Assembly: GCF_012999535.1 (NCBI RefSeq)
Contig: NZ_JABBWV010000004.1
Span: 310,001 to 374,000 of the forward strand
DNA length: 64,000 nucleotides
Direction: 5' to 3'
Source: Microbispora sp. H11081
GTDB taxonomy: Bacteria > Actinomycetota > Actinomycetes > Streptosporangiales > Streptosporangiaceae
Within the stretch, counting starts at the first letter, position 1, and every line of letters begins with the position of its first letter. The notes beneath the pieces are model-generated. The model searched no databases, was not told where the DNA came from, and saw nothing but the letters and a program-made list of their open reading frames with translations. Both the position numbers and the translations under genes were made by a program. Below, one piece after another: positions 8,457-16,412 of the stretch.

Positions 8457-9431
8457 CTAGGCGTTCGGAAGCGGCCCGGGTCTCCGGCGGAGCAGCGCCG
8501 CCCACCGTCCATGGGGGCCGACCGCCCGGCCGGCGACACGGGTCGCGGTGACCTCGGTGCCGGGTTCCTCCACGGCCATTGCGGCCAGAAGGTATTGCGA
8601 TCCTTCGACGCGCACGGGTTCCGGCTCAGGCCACAACCCCAACGCGGCGCATACAGACGGTAGCACTGCGTACGCGGCTTGTAGGTAACCTCGGGCAGAT
8701 GGATGAAAACGATCAGGTCCGAACATCTCTGCCGGGTTCGCGGCGAATTCGGGCCCGAGCAGGTCGGCGAACGCCACGGTCCGCCCGCCCGCCTCGATCA
8801 CGGCGACCGTCTGGGCCGCGGCGAGCTGCCGCGACCAGCGCCGGGTGACCCAGCGGAGCGGCTGTGCGATCGGGCGGACACTGCCCAGGTCGGGGCAGGT
8901 CCCCACGACCACCTCCGCGCCGCCCTCGCGCAGCCGGCGCACCGCCTTCTGGAGATGGCGTACGGCCTTGGCCGGCGGGGTGGCCGTGGTCACGTCGTTG
9001 GCCCCCACGAAGACGACCGCGATCTCCGGCCTGGTCTCCAGCACGCGGTCCACCTGCACGCCGAGGTCCGCCGACGCCGCGCCCGACCGGCCCGCGACGG
9101 TGAGGCTGACCGGGCGCTCGGCCACGGCCGCGAGGCCGTACGCGATCCGTACGGCGGGGGTGTCCTCGGGGCGGAGCATGCCGAGGCCGACCGACGTGGA
9201 GTCGCCGAGCACGGCCATCCTGATGGGCTCTCCTGGATAGGCGCCGTACACGCCGTCGGCCTGGGGCCCGTCGAGGCCGTGCGGCTGCCCCACGATCCTG
9301 CGGGCGAGGACGGCCTCGGCCATCAGCAGGCCGTACGTGACGGCTCCCAGGGCCGTGAGCCCGCCTCCGCCCACGGCGGCGGCGGTGGCGATGCGGCGGG
9401 CGGCGCGCACCGCGCCCGACGTACGGAACAC
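8457..9431 (-). CDS. SGNH/GDSL-family hydrolase, membrane anchored
   Basis: This 324-residue protein has an N-terminal hydrophobic anchor (about 15-40) and an SGNH esterase domain. Block I is GDSTSVGLG with the nucleophile serine, block II includes the Gly in AGRSGA, block III is GANDV, and block V is DRFHPS with the catalytic Asp and His. It probably hydrolyses esters at the cell surface, such as lipid or acyl-polysaccharide bonds; the substrate cannot be read from sequence. The GTG start follows GGAGGAC at rather short spacing. It probably leads an operon with the PQQ-like lipoprotein downstream. Confidence 0.88.
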   Translation of the reverse strand: MFRTSGAVRAARRIATAAAVGGGGLTALGAVTYGLLMAEAVLARRIVGQPHGLDGPQADGVYGAYPGEPIRMAVLGDSTSVGLGMLRPEDTPAVRIAYGLAAVAERPVSLTVAGRSGAASADLGVQVDRVLETRPEIAVVFVGANDVTTATPPAKAVRHLQKAVRRLREGGAEVVVGTCPDLGSVRPIAQPLRWVTRRWSRQLAAAQTVAVIEAGGRTVAFADLLGPEFAANPAEMFGPDRFHPSARGYLQAAYAVLPSVCAALGLWPEPEPVRVEGSQYLLAAMAVEEPGTEVTATRVAGRAVGPHGRWAALLRRRPGPLPNA

Positions 9432-9551
9432 CCGTCCTCCCCATGCTCACGGTACGGTTTGAGGGAGAAATTAGCCGAGTTCCGGCCACCCCAATCGGAA
9501 CCCCGGCTGACGGCAGGCTGACAAGCTTCGGCAAACAAGGTGGTCATCCCG

Positions 9552-10922
9552 GTGCGCGTATACGACTCGCTGGTGGAGCTGATGGGCGACACGCCGCTCG
9601 TCCGGCTGCGCAAGGTCACGGCGGGCGCGCCCGCTCAGGTCCTCGCGAAGGTGGAGTACTTCAATCCCGGCGGTTCCGTGAAGGACCGCATCGCGGTGCG
9701 GATGATCGAGGCGGCCGAGCGGAGCGGCGAGCTCAAGCCCGGCGGCACGATCGTCGAGCCGACATCGGGCAACACCGGGGTGGGCCTGGCCATCGTGGCG
9801 CAGGAGAGGGGCTACCGCTGCCTGTTCGTCTGCCCGGACAAGGTGGCCCAGGACAAGATCAACGTGCTCCGGGCGTACGGCGCGGAGGTCGTGGTCTGCC
9901 CGACCGCGGTCTCGCCCGACCACCCCGACTCGTACTACTCGGTGTCGGACCGGCTGGCCCGCGAGATCCCGAACGCCTGGAAGCCCGACCAGTACTCCAA
10001 CCCGGAGAACCCGGCGAGCCATTACCACTCGACCGGTCCCGAGATCTGGGAGCAGACCGAGGGCAGGATCACCCATTTCGTCGCGGGAATCGGCACCGGC
10101 GGCACGATCAGCGGGACCGGCAAGTACCTCAAGGAGGTCTCCGGCGGCCGGGTCAAGGTCATCGGCGCCGACCCGATCGGATCGGTCTACTCCGGCGGCA
10201 CCGGCCGTCCGTACCTCGTCGAGGGCGTGGGCGAGGACATCTGGCCCGCCACGTACGACACCACGATCTGCGACGAGATCATCGCGGTCTCCGACAAGGA
10301 CTCGTTCGGCATGACGCGCAGGCTCGCCCGCGAGGAGGCGCTGCTCGTCGGCGGATCGTGCGGCATGGCAGTGGTGGCGGCCGTACGGGTGGCCCAGGCG
10401 GCCGGGCCTGACGACGTCGTGGTCGTGCTGCTGCCGGACGGCGGCCGCGGCTACCTGTCCAAGATCTTCAACGACGAGTGGATGGCCGACTACGGGTTCC
10501 TCACCACGTCGAGCGAGGAGGGCCTGGTCGGCGACGTACTGGGGCGCAAGACGCCAGGGCTGCCGGAGTTCGTCCACGTCCACCCGGACGAGACGGTCGG
10601 CACCGCGATCTCGATCATGCGGGAGTACAACGTCTCCCAGTTGCCGGTCATGAAGGAGGAGCCGCCGGTCATGGCGGCCGAGGTCATCGGCTCGATCCTG
10701 GAGCGCGACCTGCTGGAGGGTCTCTACCGGGGGCGGGTGCGGTCCGAGGACGAGATCGGCAGCCACATGTCCGCGCCGCTGCCCATGATCGGGTCCGGTG
10801 AGCCGGTGGCACGGGCCGTCGAGGCGCTGGAGAAGGCCGACGCCGCGGTGGTGCTGGACGACGGCAAGCCGGTGGGCATGGTCACCCGCCAGGACCTGCT
10901 CACCTTCCTCGCCAACCACTAA
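9552..10922 (+). CDS. Cystathionine beta-synthase
   Basis: The 456-residue enzyme condenses serine (or O-acetylserine) with homocysteine in transsulfuration. The PLP lysine is Lys44 in NPGGSVKDRIA, followed by SGNTGVGLA and the phosphate loop GTGGTISGTG. Two CBS domains make up the C-terminus from about residue 335 and may bind an adenosyl effector. The start was set at GTG 9552 because MRVYDSLVELMGDTPLVRL is the usual family N-terminus; GTG 9540 is possible. The next gene on the strand is cystathionine gamma-lyase/synthase, with repeat element A between them. Confidence 0.92.
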   Translation: MRVYDSLVELMGDTPLVRLRKVTAGAPAQVLAKVEYFNPGGSVKDRIAVRMIEAAERSGELKPGGTIVEPTSGNTGVGLAIVAQERGYRCLFVCPDKVAQDKINVLRAYGAEVVVCPTAVSPDHPDSYYSVSDRLAREIPNAWKPDQYSNPENPASHYHSTGPEIWEQTEGRITHFVAGIGTGGTISGTGKYLKEVSGGRVKVIGADPIGSVYSGGTGRPYLVEGVGEDIWPATYDTTICDEIIAVSDKDSFGMTRRLAREEALLVGGSCGMAVVAAVRVAQAAGPDDVVVVLLPDGGRGYLSKIFNDEWMADYGFLTTSSEEGLVGDVLGRKTPGLPEFVHVHPDETVGTAISIMREYNVSQLPVMKEEPPVMAAEVIGSILERDLLEGLYRGRVRSEDEIGSHMSAPLPMIGSGEPVARAVEALEKADAAVVLDDGKPVGMVTRQDLLTFLANH

Positions 10923-10938
10923 CCCCCCACCCCCCCCG

Positions 10939-11176
10939 CGTGATCTTGTAGTTTGTCGCAGAGGCATGGCTTGACCAGGGCGTACGCCCTCCGCGATCAT
11001 GCAGAAAATCGTTGCGCACCCCGTCTGGCCTGGGTAAACAGCATCCGTGATCTTGCAAATGCAAGATCGCGGAGCGCGTCCGGGCAGGTCATGCGGCGAG
11101 GTCGAGAATAAGTGCAAGATCACGAAAGGTGTTTGAGCAGTTCACGGCTCTTTTTGCGACAAACTCCAAGATCACG
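10939..11176. repeat. Element A: inverted array of six phased GTGATCTTG boxes
   Basis: Non-coding, 238 bp. The left end (10939-10960) begins CGTGATCTTGTAGTTTGTCG and the right end (11155-11176) is its complement with one mismatch in 22. Inward boxes start at 10939, 10992 (CGCGATCATGCAG) and 11046 on the left, and mirror-image boxes end at 11071, 11124 and 11176 on the right, giving steps of 53, 54, 53 and 52 bp. A second box follows 32-33 bp inside: TTGACCAG at 10971, CTGGCC at 11025, and reversed CAGGTCAT at 11085-11092. A C-run precedes the element and GGGGGGAGGG follows it. It has no ORF or transposase. Element B at 50784 has the same plan. Confidence 0.9.
11044..11073. other. Central palindrome of element A
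   Basis: TCCGTGATCTTGCA and its mirror meet across only two bases, giving a 14-bp stem with one mismatch (a G-U pair in RNA). In a cbs-gamma-lyase readthrough transcript this would form a compact hairpin. Confidence 0.8.
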
Positions 11177-11198
11177 GGGGGAGGGTACGCTCGACTGC

Positions 11199-12338
11199 AT
11201 GAACCATGGTTTCGAGACGCTGGCCATCCACGCGGGTCAGGAGGCGGACCCGCACACGGGAGCCGTCGTACCGCCCATATACGCCGTGTCCACCTACAAG
11301 CAGGACGGCGTGGGCGGCCTGCGGGCGGGATACGAATACAGCCGGTCGGCCAACCCGACCAGGACCGCCCTGGAGGAGGCACTGGCCGCCGTCGAGGGCG
11401 GCGTGCGCGGGCTCGCCTTCGCGTCGGGCCTCGCCGCTGAAGACACGCTGCTGCGCACCGTCTGCAAGCCCGGCGATCACGTGGTGATCCCCGACGACGC
11501 GTACGGCGGCACCTACCGGCTGTTCTCCCGGGTGCTCCAGGAGTGGGGGGTCACCTTCGACCCGGTGCCGCTCGGCGACCTGGACGCGGTCCGCGCCGCC
11601 GTACGGCCGGAGACGAAGGCGATATGGGTGGAGACGCCGACGAACCCGCTGCTGAACGTGGCGGACATCGCCGCGCTGGCGGACGTCGCCCACGACGGCG
11701 GCGCCGTGCTCGTGGTGGACAACACGTTCGCCTCGCCCTACCTGCAGCAGCCGCTCAGCCTGGGCGCGGACGTCGTGGTCCACTCCACGACCAAGTACGT
11801 CGGCGGGCACTCCGACGTGGTCGGCGGCGCGCTGGTCACCCGGTCCGCCGACTTCGGTGATCGGCTGGCCTACCACCAGAACGCGATGGGCGCGGTCGCC
11901 GGGCCGTTCGACGCCTGGCTGACGCTGCGCGGCCTCAAGACGCTGGGTGTGCGCATGGACAGGCACTGCGACAACGCCGAGCGCGTGGTCGACCTGCTGC
12001 TGTCGCACCCGAAGGTCGTCCAGGTGCTCTACCCGGGCCTGCCCGAGCACCCGGGTCACGAGGTCGCGGCCAAGCAGATGCGGCGTTTCGGCGGGATGGT
12101 GTCGTTCCGCGTAGAGGGCGGCGAGGAGGCGGCCGTGGAGGTCTGCAACCGCGCCACGCTGTTCACGCTCGGGGAGTCCCTGGGCGGCGTCGAGTCGCTG
12201 ATCGAGCACCCGGGCCGGATGACCCACGCGTCGGCCGCCGGGTCGCCGCTGGAGGTTCCGGGAGACCTGGTGCGTCTGTCGGTCGGCATCGAGACCGTCG
12301 ACGACCTCCTGGCCGACCTCTCCGAGGCGCTCGGCTGA
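11199..12338 (+). CDS. Cystathionine gamma-lyase / gamma-synthase (PLP, Cys/Met metabolism)
   Basis: This 379-residue enzyme belongs to the Cys/Met PLP family: YEYSRSANPTRTALE, the substrate loop VETPTNPLLNV, DNTFASPYLQ, and the PLP lysine Lys199 in HSTTKYVGGHSD. Next to cystathionine beta-synthase it most probably acts as a gamma-lyase (cystathionine to cysteine) in reverse transsulfuration, although gamma-synthase cannot be excluded from sequence. The ATG lies 14 nt after GGGGGAGGG, which is too far for a standard ribosome site, so translation may be leaderless or coupled. The 5' region is occupied by element A. The downstream gene converges 4 bp away. Confidence 0.9.
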   Translation: MNHGFETLAIHAGQEADPHTGAVVPPIYAVSTYKQDGVGGLRAGYEYSRSANPTRTALEEALAAVEGGVRGLAFASGLAAEDTLLRTVCKPGDHVVIPDDAYGGTYRLFSRVLQEWGVTFDPVPLGDLDAVRAAVRPETKAIWVETPTNPLLNVADIAALADVAHDGGAVLVVDNTFASPYLQQPLSLGADVVVHSTTKYVGGHSDVVGGALVTRSADFGDRLAYHQNAMGAVAGPFDAWLTLRGLKTLGVRMDRHCDNAERVVDLLLSHPKVVQVLYPGLPEHPGHEVAAKQMRRFGGMVSFRVEGGEEAAVEVCNRATLFTLGESLGGVESLIEHPGRMTHASAAGSPLEVPGDLVRLSVGIETVDDLLADLSEALG

Positions 12339-12342
12339 GGTC

Positions 12343-13560
12343 TCAGCGCCCGCCACGCCCCGGGGCGGCAGGCTCCGGGGCGGGGTGGCGGGCGCCGGCC
12401 ACCCATCGTTCGCACAGGAGGGCGACGAGGGCCGTGGCCGTCAGCAGGGCGCCGGCCATGGTCACGTTGCGTACGCCGGAGTGGTCGATGAGCGCGCCGC
12501 CGAGCAGCGAGCCGCCCGCGATGCCGACGTTGAAGGCCGAGCCGCTGCCGGCCGAGGCGATGTCGGTGCTGCCGGGGGCCACCTGCAGCGCGCGGCTGGC
12601 GATGGCGGCGGCCAGCGCGCTGAACGACATGCCGGTCACGCACAGGGCCGTCACCACCACCGGCTGCAGAGCGCCGAAGGCGTACATGGCGAGCAGGGCG
12701 CAGGTGATGAGGGCGAGCGGTCCGATGAGAGCGGCCCTGGGCCGGCTGTCGAGCAGCCGGCCCACTATGACCGTCCCGGTGACCCCGGCGATCCCGGACG
12801 CGAGCAGTAGCGGGCTGAGCGCGCCCGGGCTGAACCCGCCGAACTCCAGCAGGAACGGCGTGATGTAGGTGTACGCGGTCAGGTAGCCGCCCACCCCGAT
12901 GACGGTGGCGACGATCAGAAGCGCGTAGCGGCGGCCGTCCGGGGTCGCGCCGCGGCCCGGCTCGTGGCGCTCGACGCCGGCGCCCGCCTGCCTGGGGCCG
13001 GGCATCAGGGCTGCCACGGTGACGCAGGTGACCAGGCCGACGGCGGCGGCCAGAGCGAAAGCGGTACGCCAGCCGACCTGCTGGCCGAGCCAGGTGCCCG
13101 CCGGTACGCCGAGTACGGGCCCGAGCGCGCTGCCGATCGACATCCGGGCGATCGCGCGTCCCCGCTTCTCCGGGGGGAACATCGCCGCGGCGGCCGGGGT
13201 CGCGACCGACCAGAACAGCGCCTGGGTGGCGGCGACCAGCAGCCGGGCGGCCAGCAGCGTCGGATAGTTGGGCGCCACGGCGGTCAGCAGCATGCCCGCG
13301 ACGAACACGGCCAGCGTGGCGGTGAGCAGCCTGCGCCGCGGCACCCGCTGGGTCAGCCGGGTGAGCGGCAGCGACGCCAGCACCACGACCGCGGCGTACC
13401 CGGTGACGAGCAGGCCCGTCTCGGACGGCGACCTGTCCAGGTCGGCGGCCATCACCGTGAGCAGCCCGATGGGCAGCACCTCCGCGGTGACGTAGGTGAA
13501 GGCACCGACGGCGAGGGCGACCAGCGCCCACGCCGCCCGTCGTTGCGTCGTAAGGTGCAC
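12343..13560 (-). CDS. MFS transporter, AraJ/Cml-like drug or sugar efflux
   Basis: The 405-residue protein has twelve predicted membrane helices and the N-terminal family pattern ALAVGAFTYVTAEVLPIGLL seen in AraJ/SotB and chloramphenicol-efflux proteins. The MFS motif near TRLTQRVPRRRLL follows the second helix, and a GSALGPVLGVPAGTWLG stretch lies in helix 5. The GTG start has AGAGGAGC upstream. The tail is short and Pro/Ala rich. Probably a proton-driven exporter in the cytoplasmic membrane; substrate unknown. Its stop faces the gamma-lyase stop. Confidence 0.87.
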   Translation of the reverse strand: MHLTTQRRAAWALVALAVGAFTYVTAEVLPIGLLTVMAADLDRSPSETGLLVTGYAAVVVLASLPLTRLTQRVPRRRLLTATLAVFVAGMLLTAVAPNYPTLLAARLLVAATQALFWSVATPAAAAMFPPEKRGRAIARMSIGSALGPVLGVPAGTWLGQQVGWRTAFALAAAVGLVTCVTVAALMPGPRQAGAGVERHEPGRGATPDGRRYALLIVATVIGVGGYLTAYTYITPFLLEFGGFSPGALSPLLLASGIAGVTGTVIVGRLLDSRPRAALIGPLALITCALLAMYAFGALQPVVVTALCVTGMSFSALAAAIASRALQVAPGSTDIASAGSGSAFNVGIAGGSLLGGALIDHSGVRNVTMAGALLTATALVALLCERWVAGARHPAPEPAAPGRGGR

Positions 13561-13627
13561 CCGCTCCTCTTTCCCCCGATTCCGGCCAAAGACGTTCTAC
13601 CGGACATTCGACGAAAAGAGGGAATGA

Positions 13628-14062
13628 TTATGACGGGTTGAAGAAGACCATCAGGAAGAGGATGACGAGCCAGAGCAGCGCGCTGATGCCGGCCAGCGCG
13701 GCGATCCGCCCGGTCTGCACCTTCGCGTCGTCTTCCGTCGACTCGCTGGACAGCGCCGCGATGGCCGTGCGCTGGTCACGCTCGACGATCACCAGCAGGA
13801 CGGCCGCGACGATGAACAGCGTCATCGACACCGACAGGTACGGCGCGCCGAGCGCGCCCCGGCCCAGCAACAGGCCGAACAGGAAGACCCCGATCGTGAG
13901 CAGGCCGAAGAGCCTGGTCGCGCGATGCAGGTATCGCAGCACGTTCACGTCCCGCGCCCGGATGTAGCGCGGGGTGACGCTCGTGACGGCCGTGAGCGGA
14001 CCGAGCGCGAAGATGGCGAATCCTATGTGCAGCCACAGCAGCAGATGGTCGAGAGGCGACAT
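13628..14062 (-). CDS. DUF2269-like membrane protein
   Basis: The 144-residue protein has four hydrophobic segments (about 8-27, 49-68, 75-92, 122-142) and conserved-looking charged loops (TPRYIRARD, VERDQRT). Length and topology fit the DUF2269/predicted integral membrane group. The start MSPLDHLLLWLHIGFAIFAL is right at the first helix. No biochemical function can be assigned. It may be cotranscribed with the 30-residue membrane protein 70 bp upstream. Confidence 0.7.
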   Translation of the reverse strand: MSPLDHLLLWLHIGFAIFALGPLTAVTSVTPRYIRARDVNVLRYLHRATRLFGLLTIGVFLFGLLLGRGALGAPYLSVSMTLFIVAAVLLVIVERDQRTAIAALSSESTEDDAKVQTGRIAALAGISALLWLVILFLMVFFNPS

Positions 14063-14132
14063 GGCCAGAGGTTATCGCCTGCCCCCGGAGGTCCGCAGGC
14101 GGCGGAACGCGTCCGCCCGGAGCGCCGGGAGG

Positions 14133-14225
14133 CTACTTCCGGCGACGGGGGCGGTTGTGCACCGCCATCTCGTACAGCACCGTGGTGACGATCATGAGGA
14201 CGACGAGGCCGACCGCTGCGAACAT
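14133..14225 (-). CDS. 30-residue single-span membrane protein
   Basis: A short reading frame encodes MFAAVGLVVLMIVTTVLYEM followed by a basic tail (AVHNRPRRRK). One membrane helix with a positively charged C-terminus gives a clear N-out/C-in topology. AAGGAGC lies 7 nt before the ATG; a second in-frame ATG eight codons upstream would include that site. Nothing similar is recognised by name. Small proteins of this form often modulate a larger membrane complex; the neighbours give no clear partner. Confidence 0.6.
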   Translation of the reverse strand: MFAAVGLVVLMIVTTVLYEMAVHNRPRRRK

Positions 14226-14293
14226 CGGGAGCGCTCCTTCCACCGGCATGTGGAACGACCAGCGCGAACGTGGGATGCCTGTCTATCGTCCGC

Positions 14294-14317
14294 CGATTGC
14301 AGCCCGGTCGGCAATCG
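14294..14317. promoter_or_regulatory. Dyad in a 243-bp gap
   Basis: CGATTGC (14294-14300) and GCAATCG (14311-14317) form a perfect 7-bp inverted repeat around ten bases. It lies upstream of the 30-residue gene on the minus strand and after the stop of the VWA gene. The rest of 14226-14468 shows no gene. Confidence 0.35.
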
Positions 14318-14468
14318 ATTATCGCTTCACCGGCCAGGGCCGCCGTCCCCGCTCACGTCCGCTGCCCGGTGCTTCCGGCCCCCGCGGGACGCGCCCCCAA
14401 TTCGCGCCGACTTGTCTAGAAATGCCCGGAGTGCAGTACGGGCAACCGTCACGACGCGCTGCAGCGCC

Positions 14469-16412
14469 TCAGCGGGTGCGGCGGGCGCGCAGGAAGTCGC
14501 TGACGACGTACTCGCCGAGGCGGTCGGCGCTCGCGGAGAAGACGCGGCCGCCGTTGCGCCGGGCGACCTCGTCCACGAACTCGCGCAGTCGGTCGTCCGC
14601 GGCCAGCATGAAGACGTTGATCGTCGCGCGCCGCCTGGTCATCTTGTCGACCTCGGCGAGCGTCAGCGTGAGCGTCTCCTGAGAAGGAGGCCACTCGAAG
14701 CGCGGCACGCCGCCGCGCGTCAGGTGCGCCGTCGGCTCACCGTCGGTGACCACCAGGACCACCGGCTCGAAGTCCGGGTGCCGGTCGAGGTGCCGGCCCG
14801 CGATCATCAGCGCGTGGTGCAGGTTGGTGCCCTGGACCATGTCCCATTCGAGCCCGGCCAGCTCGTCGGGCAGCAGCACCCTGGCGTAGTTGGAGAACCC
14901 GATGATCTGCACCGCGTCCTGCGGGAACTTCGAGGCGACCAGCGCCTGCAGGGCGAGCGCGGTCTGCTTGGCCGCCGCCCAGGTGCCGCGCAGGGCCATC
15001 GAGTAGGACAGGTCGACCAGCAGGCAGACGGCCGCCGCCGAGCGCCGTTCGGTCTCCACGACCTCGAAGTCGTCCACCGACAGGGTGACGGGCGAGCCAC
15101 CGCCCCGCCGTACGCCGTTGACCACCGTACGGACGACGTCGATGGGCTGCTCGTCGCCGAAGCGCCACGCGCGGGTCGAGCCGGTCGGCTCGCCGGCTGT
15201 GCCCGCGTCGCGCTGGTCGTGGTCGCCGCGGCGGCCAGAGTCGAGCGAGGCGAAGACGCGGCGCAGGGCGGTCTCCCCGAGGCGGCGTACGGCCTTGGGC
15301 GTGAGCTCCAGCTTGCCGCGGGTGCGCCGCAGGTAGCCCTGGGCCTCCAGCTCGCGCTCGACCTGCCGCAGGGCCTCCAGGTCGTCCACGGCCGAGCGGC
15401 CGAGCGCCCGCCGGATGGCGGCCTCGTCGATGTCGTCGAGCCGGGCGCCGGGGTAGTCCTGGCGGAGCGCGGCCTCAAGTTCGCCGAGGTCGCCCAGTTC
15501 CTGCAGGGCGGACACGGCGTCGCCCATGCCCGTCGGCTGCTCGCCGGAGACCCGTTCTGGGGTGCCCCAGGCGAGGTCGGGACGGCGGGCGTGGAGGGAG
15601 TCGCCGAGACGCCGCATCTGCTCGGCCAGGCCGGCCTGCTCCAGCGTCTGGTTGATCAGCCCGGCCAGTTCCTCGCGCTGCTCCGGGGTGAGCGAGGCGA
15701 GCAGCCGCTGCGCGGCGGCGGCCCGGCGGGCGAGCTGGTCGACCAGCTCGTCCAGGTTCCGCGGATTCTCGGGGAACATGTCCCCATATTTCTGCATGAA
15801 CTGGTCAAAGTCGGCCTGGGTGTGCTCGCCCCGGGCGTCGCGGTCCAGCATGTCGTTGAGGTCGGACATCATCTGCCTGACCCGTTCCATGGCGGCCGGG
15901 TCGGGATTGGCCAGCGCGTCGCGCATGCCGCGGAACTGGCTGTCGAGGACCTCCCTGCGCAGCAGGTCGCGCAGCTCCTCGAACGTCTGCCCCGCCGCGG
16001 CCGACCGCCAGTCGTATTCGGCCAGCTCCTGGACCGCCCGCGCCGTGTCCTGCGGCAGCGCGTCGAGCGCCGACTCGCGGAAGCGCGCGTCGTCGGAGGG
16101 ATCGGGGAACAGCTCCGCGCGCTCCTGGCCGATCGCCTTGTCGAGCAGGGCGCGGACCCGTTCGAGCGTGCCGTCGAGCCGGGTGTTGTCCCGCAGGTCG
16201 CGGCGCCGCCGCCGCACCTGGCGGAGCAGGTCGTCGAGGCCCCGGCGGTCGGGAGCTCCGGGCAGCCCGCGCCGCAGCAGGTCGCGCAGCGCGTCGAGCG
16301 GCGTCGAGCCGGACAGGACGGCGTCGCCCATCTCGTCCAGCGCGGAACGCACGTCGTACGGCGGGGCCAGCGGGTCCGGCCCGTCGTGAAACTCCCGGTA
16401 GAAGTAGCTCAC
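14469..16412 (-). CDS. VWA-domain protein, partner of MoxR-type ATPase
   Basis: The 647-residue protein has a long charged helical N-terminal region (about 1-430) and a C-terminal von Willebrand A domain. The metal-ion-dependent adhesion site is visible as DLSYS (Asp467, Ser469, Ser471), with LVVTDGEPTAH later. The combination is that of CoxE/ChlD-like partners of AAA+ chelatase ATPases. The start overlaps the ATPase stop by 4 bp, so the two are translationally coupled and probably form a complex that remodels or metallates a client. No signal peptide, so it acts in the cytoplasm. Client unknown. Confidence 0.88.
   Translation of the reverse strand: MSYFYREFHDGPDPLAPPYDVRSALDEMGDAVLSGSTPLDALRDLLRRGLPGAPDRRGLDDLLRQVRRRRRDLRDNTRLDGTLERVRALLDKAIGQERAELFPDPSDDARFRESALDALPQDTARAVQELAEYDWRSAAAGQTFEELRDLLRREVLDSQFRGMRDALANPDPAAMERVRQMMSDLNDMLDRDARGEHTQADFDQFMQKYGDMFPENPRNLDELVDQLARRAAAAQRLLASLTPEQREELAGLINQTLEQAGLAEQMRRLGDSLHARRPDLAWGTPERVSGEQPTGMGDAVSALQELGDLGELEAALRQDYPGARLDDIDEAAIRRALGRSAVDDLEALRQVERELEAQGYLRRTRGKLELTPKAVRRLGETALRRVFASLDSGRRGDHDQRDAGTAGEPTGSTRAWRFGDEQPIDVVRTVVNGVRRGGGSPVTLSVDDFEVVETERRSAAAVCLLVDLSYSMALRGTWAAAKQTALALQALVASKFPQDAVQIIGFSNYARVLLPDELAGLEWDMVQGTNLHHALMIAGRHLDRHPDFEPVVLVVTDGEPTAHLTRGGVPRFEWPPSQETLTLTLAEVDKMTRRRATINVFMLAADDRLREFVDEVARRNGGRVFSASADRLGEYVVSDFLRARRTR

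Noticed and set aside
10939-11176. Element A as a CRISPR array
   Set aside because: Boxes are about 12 bp, inverted about a centre, only six, and no cas genes are present.
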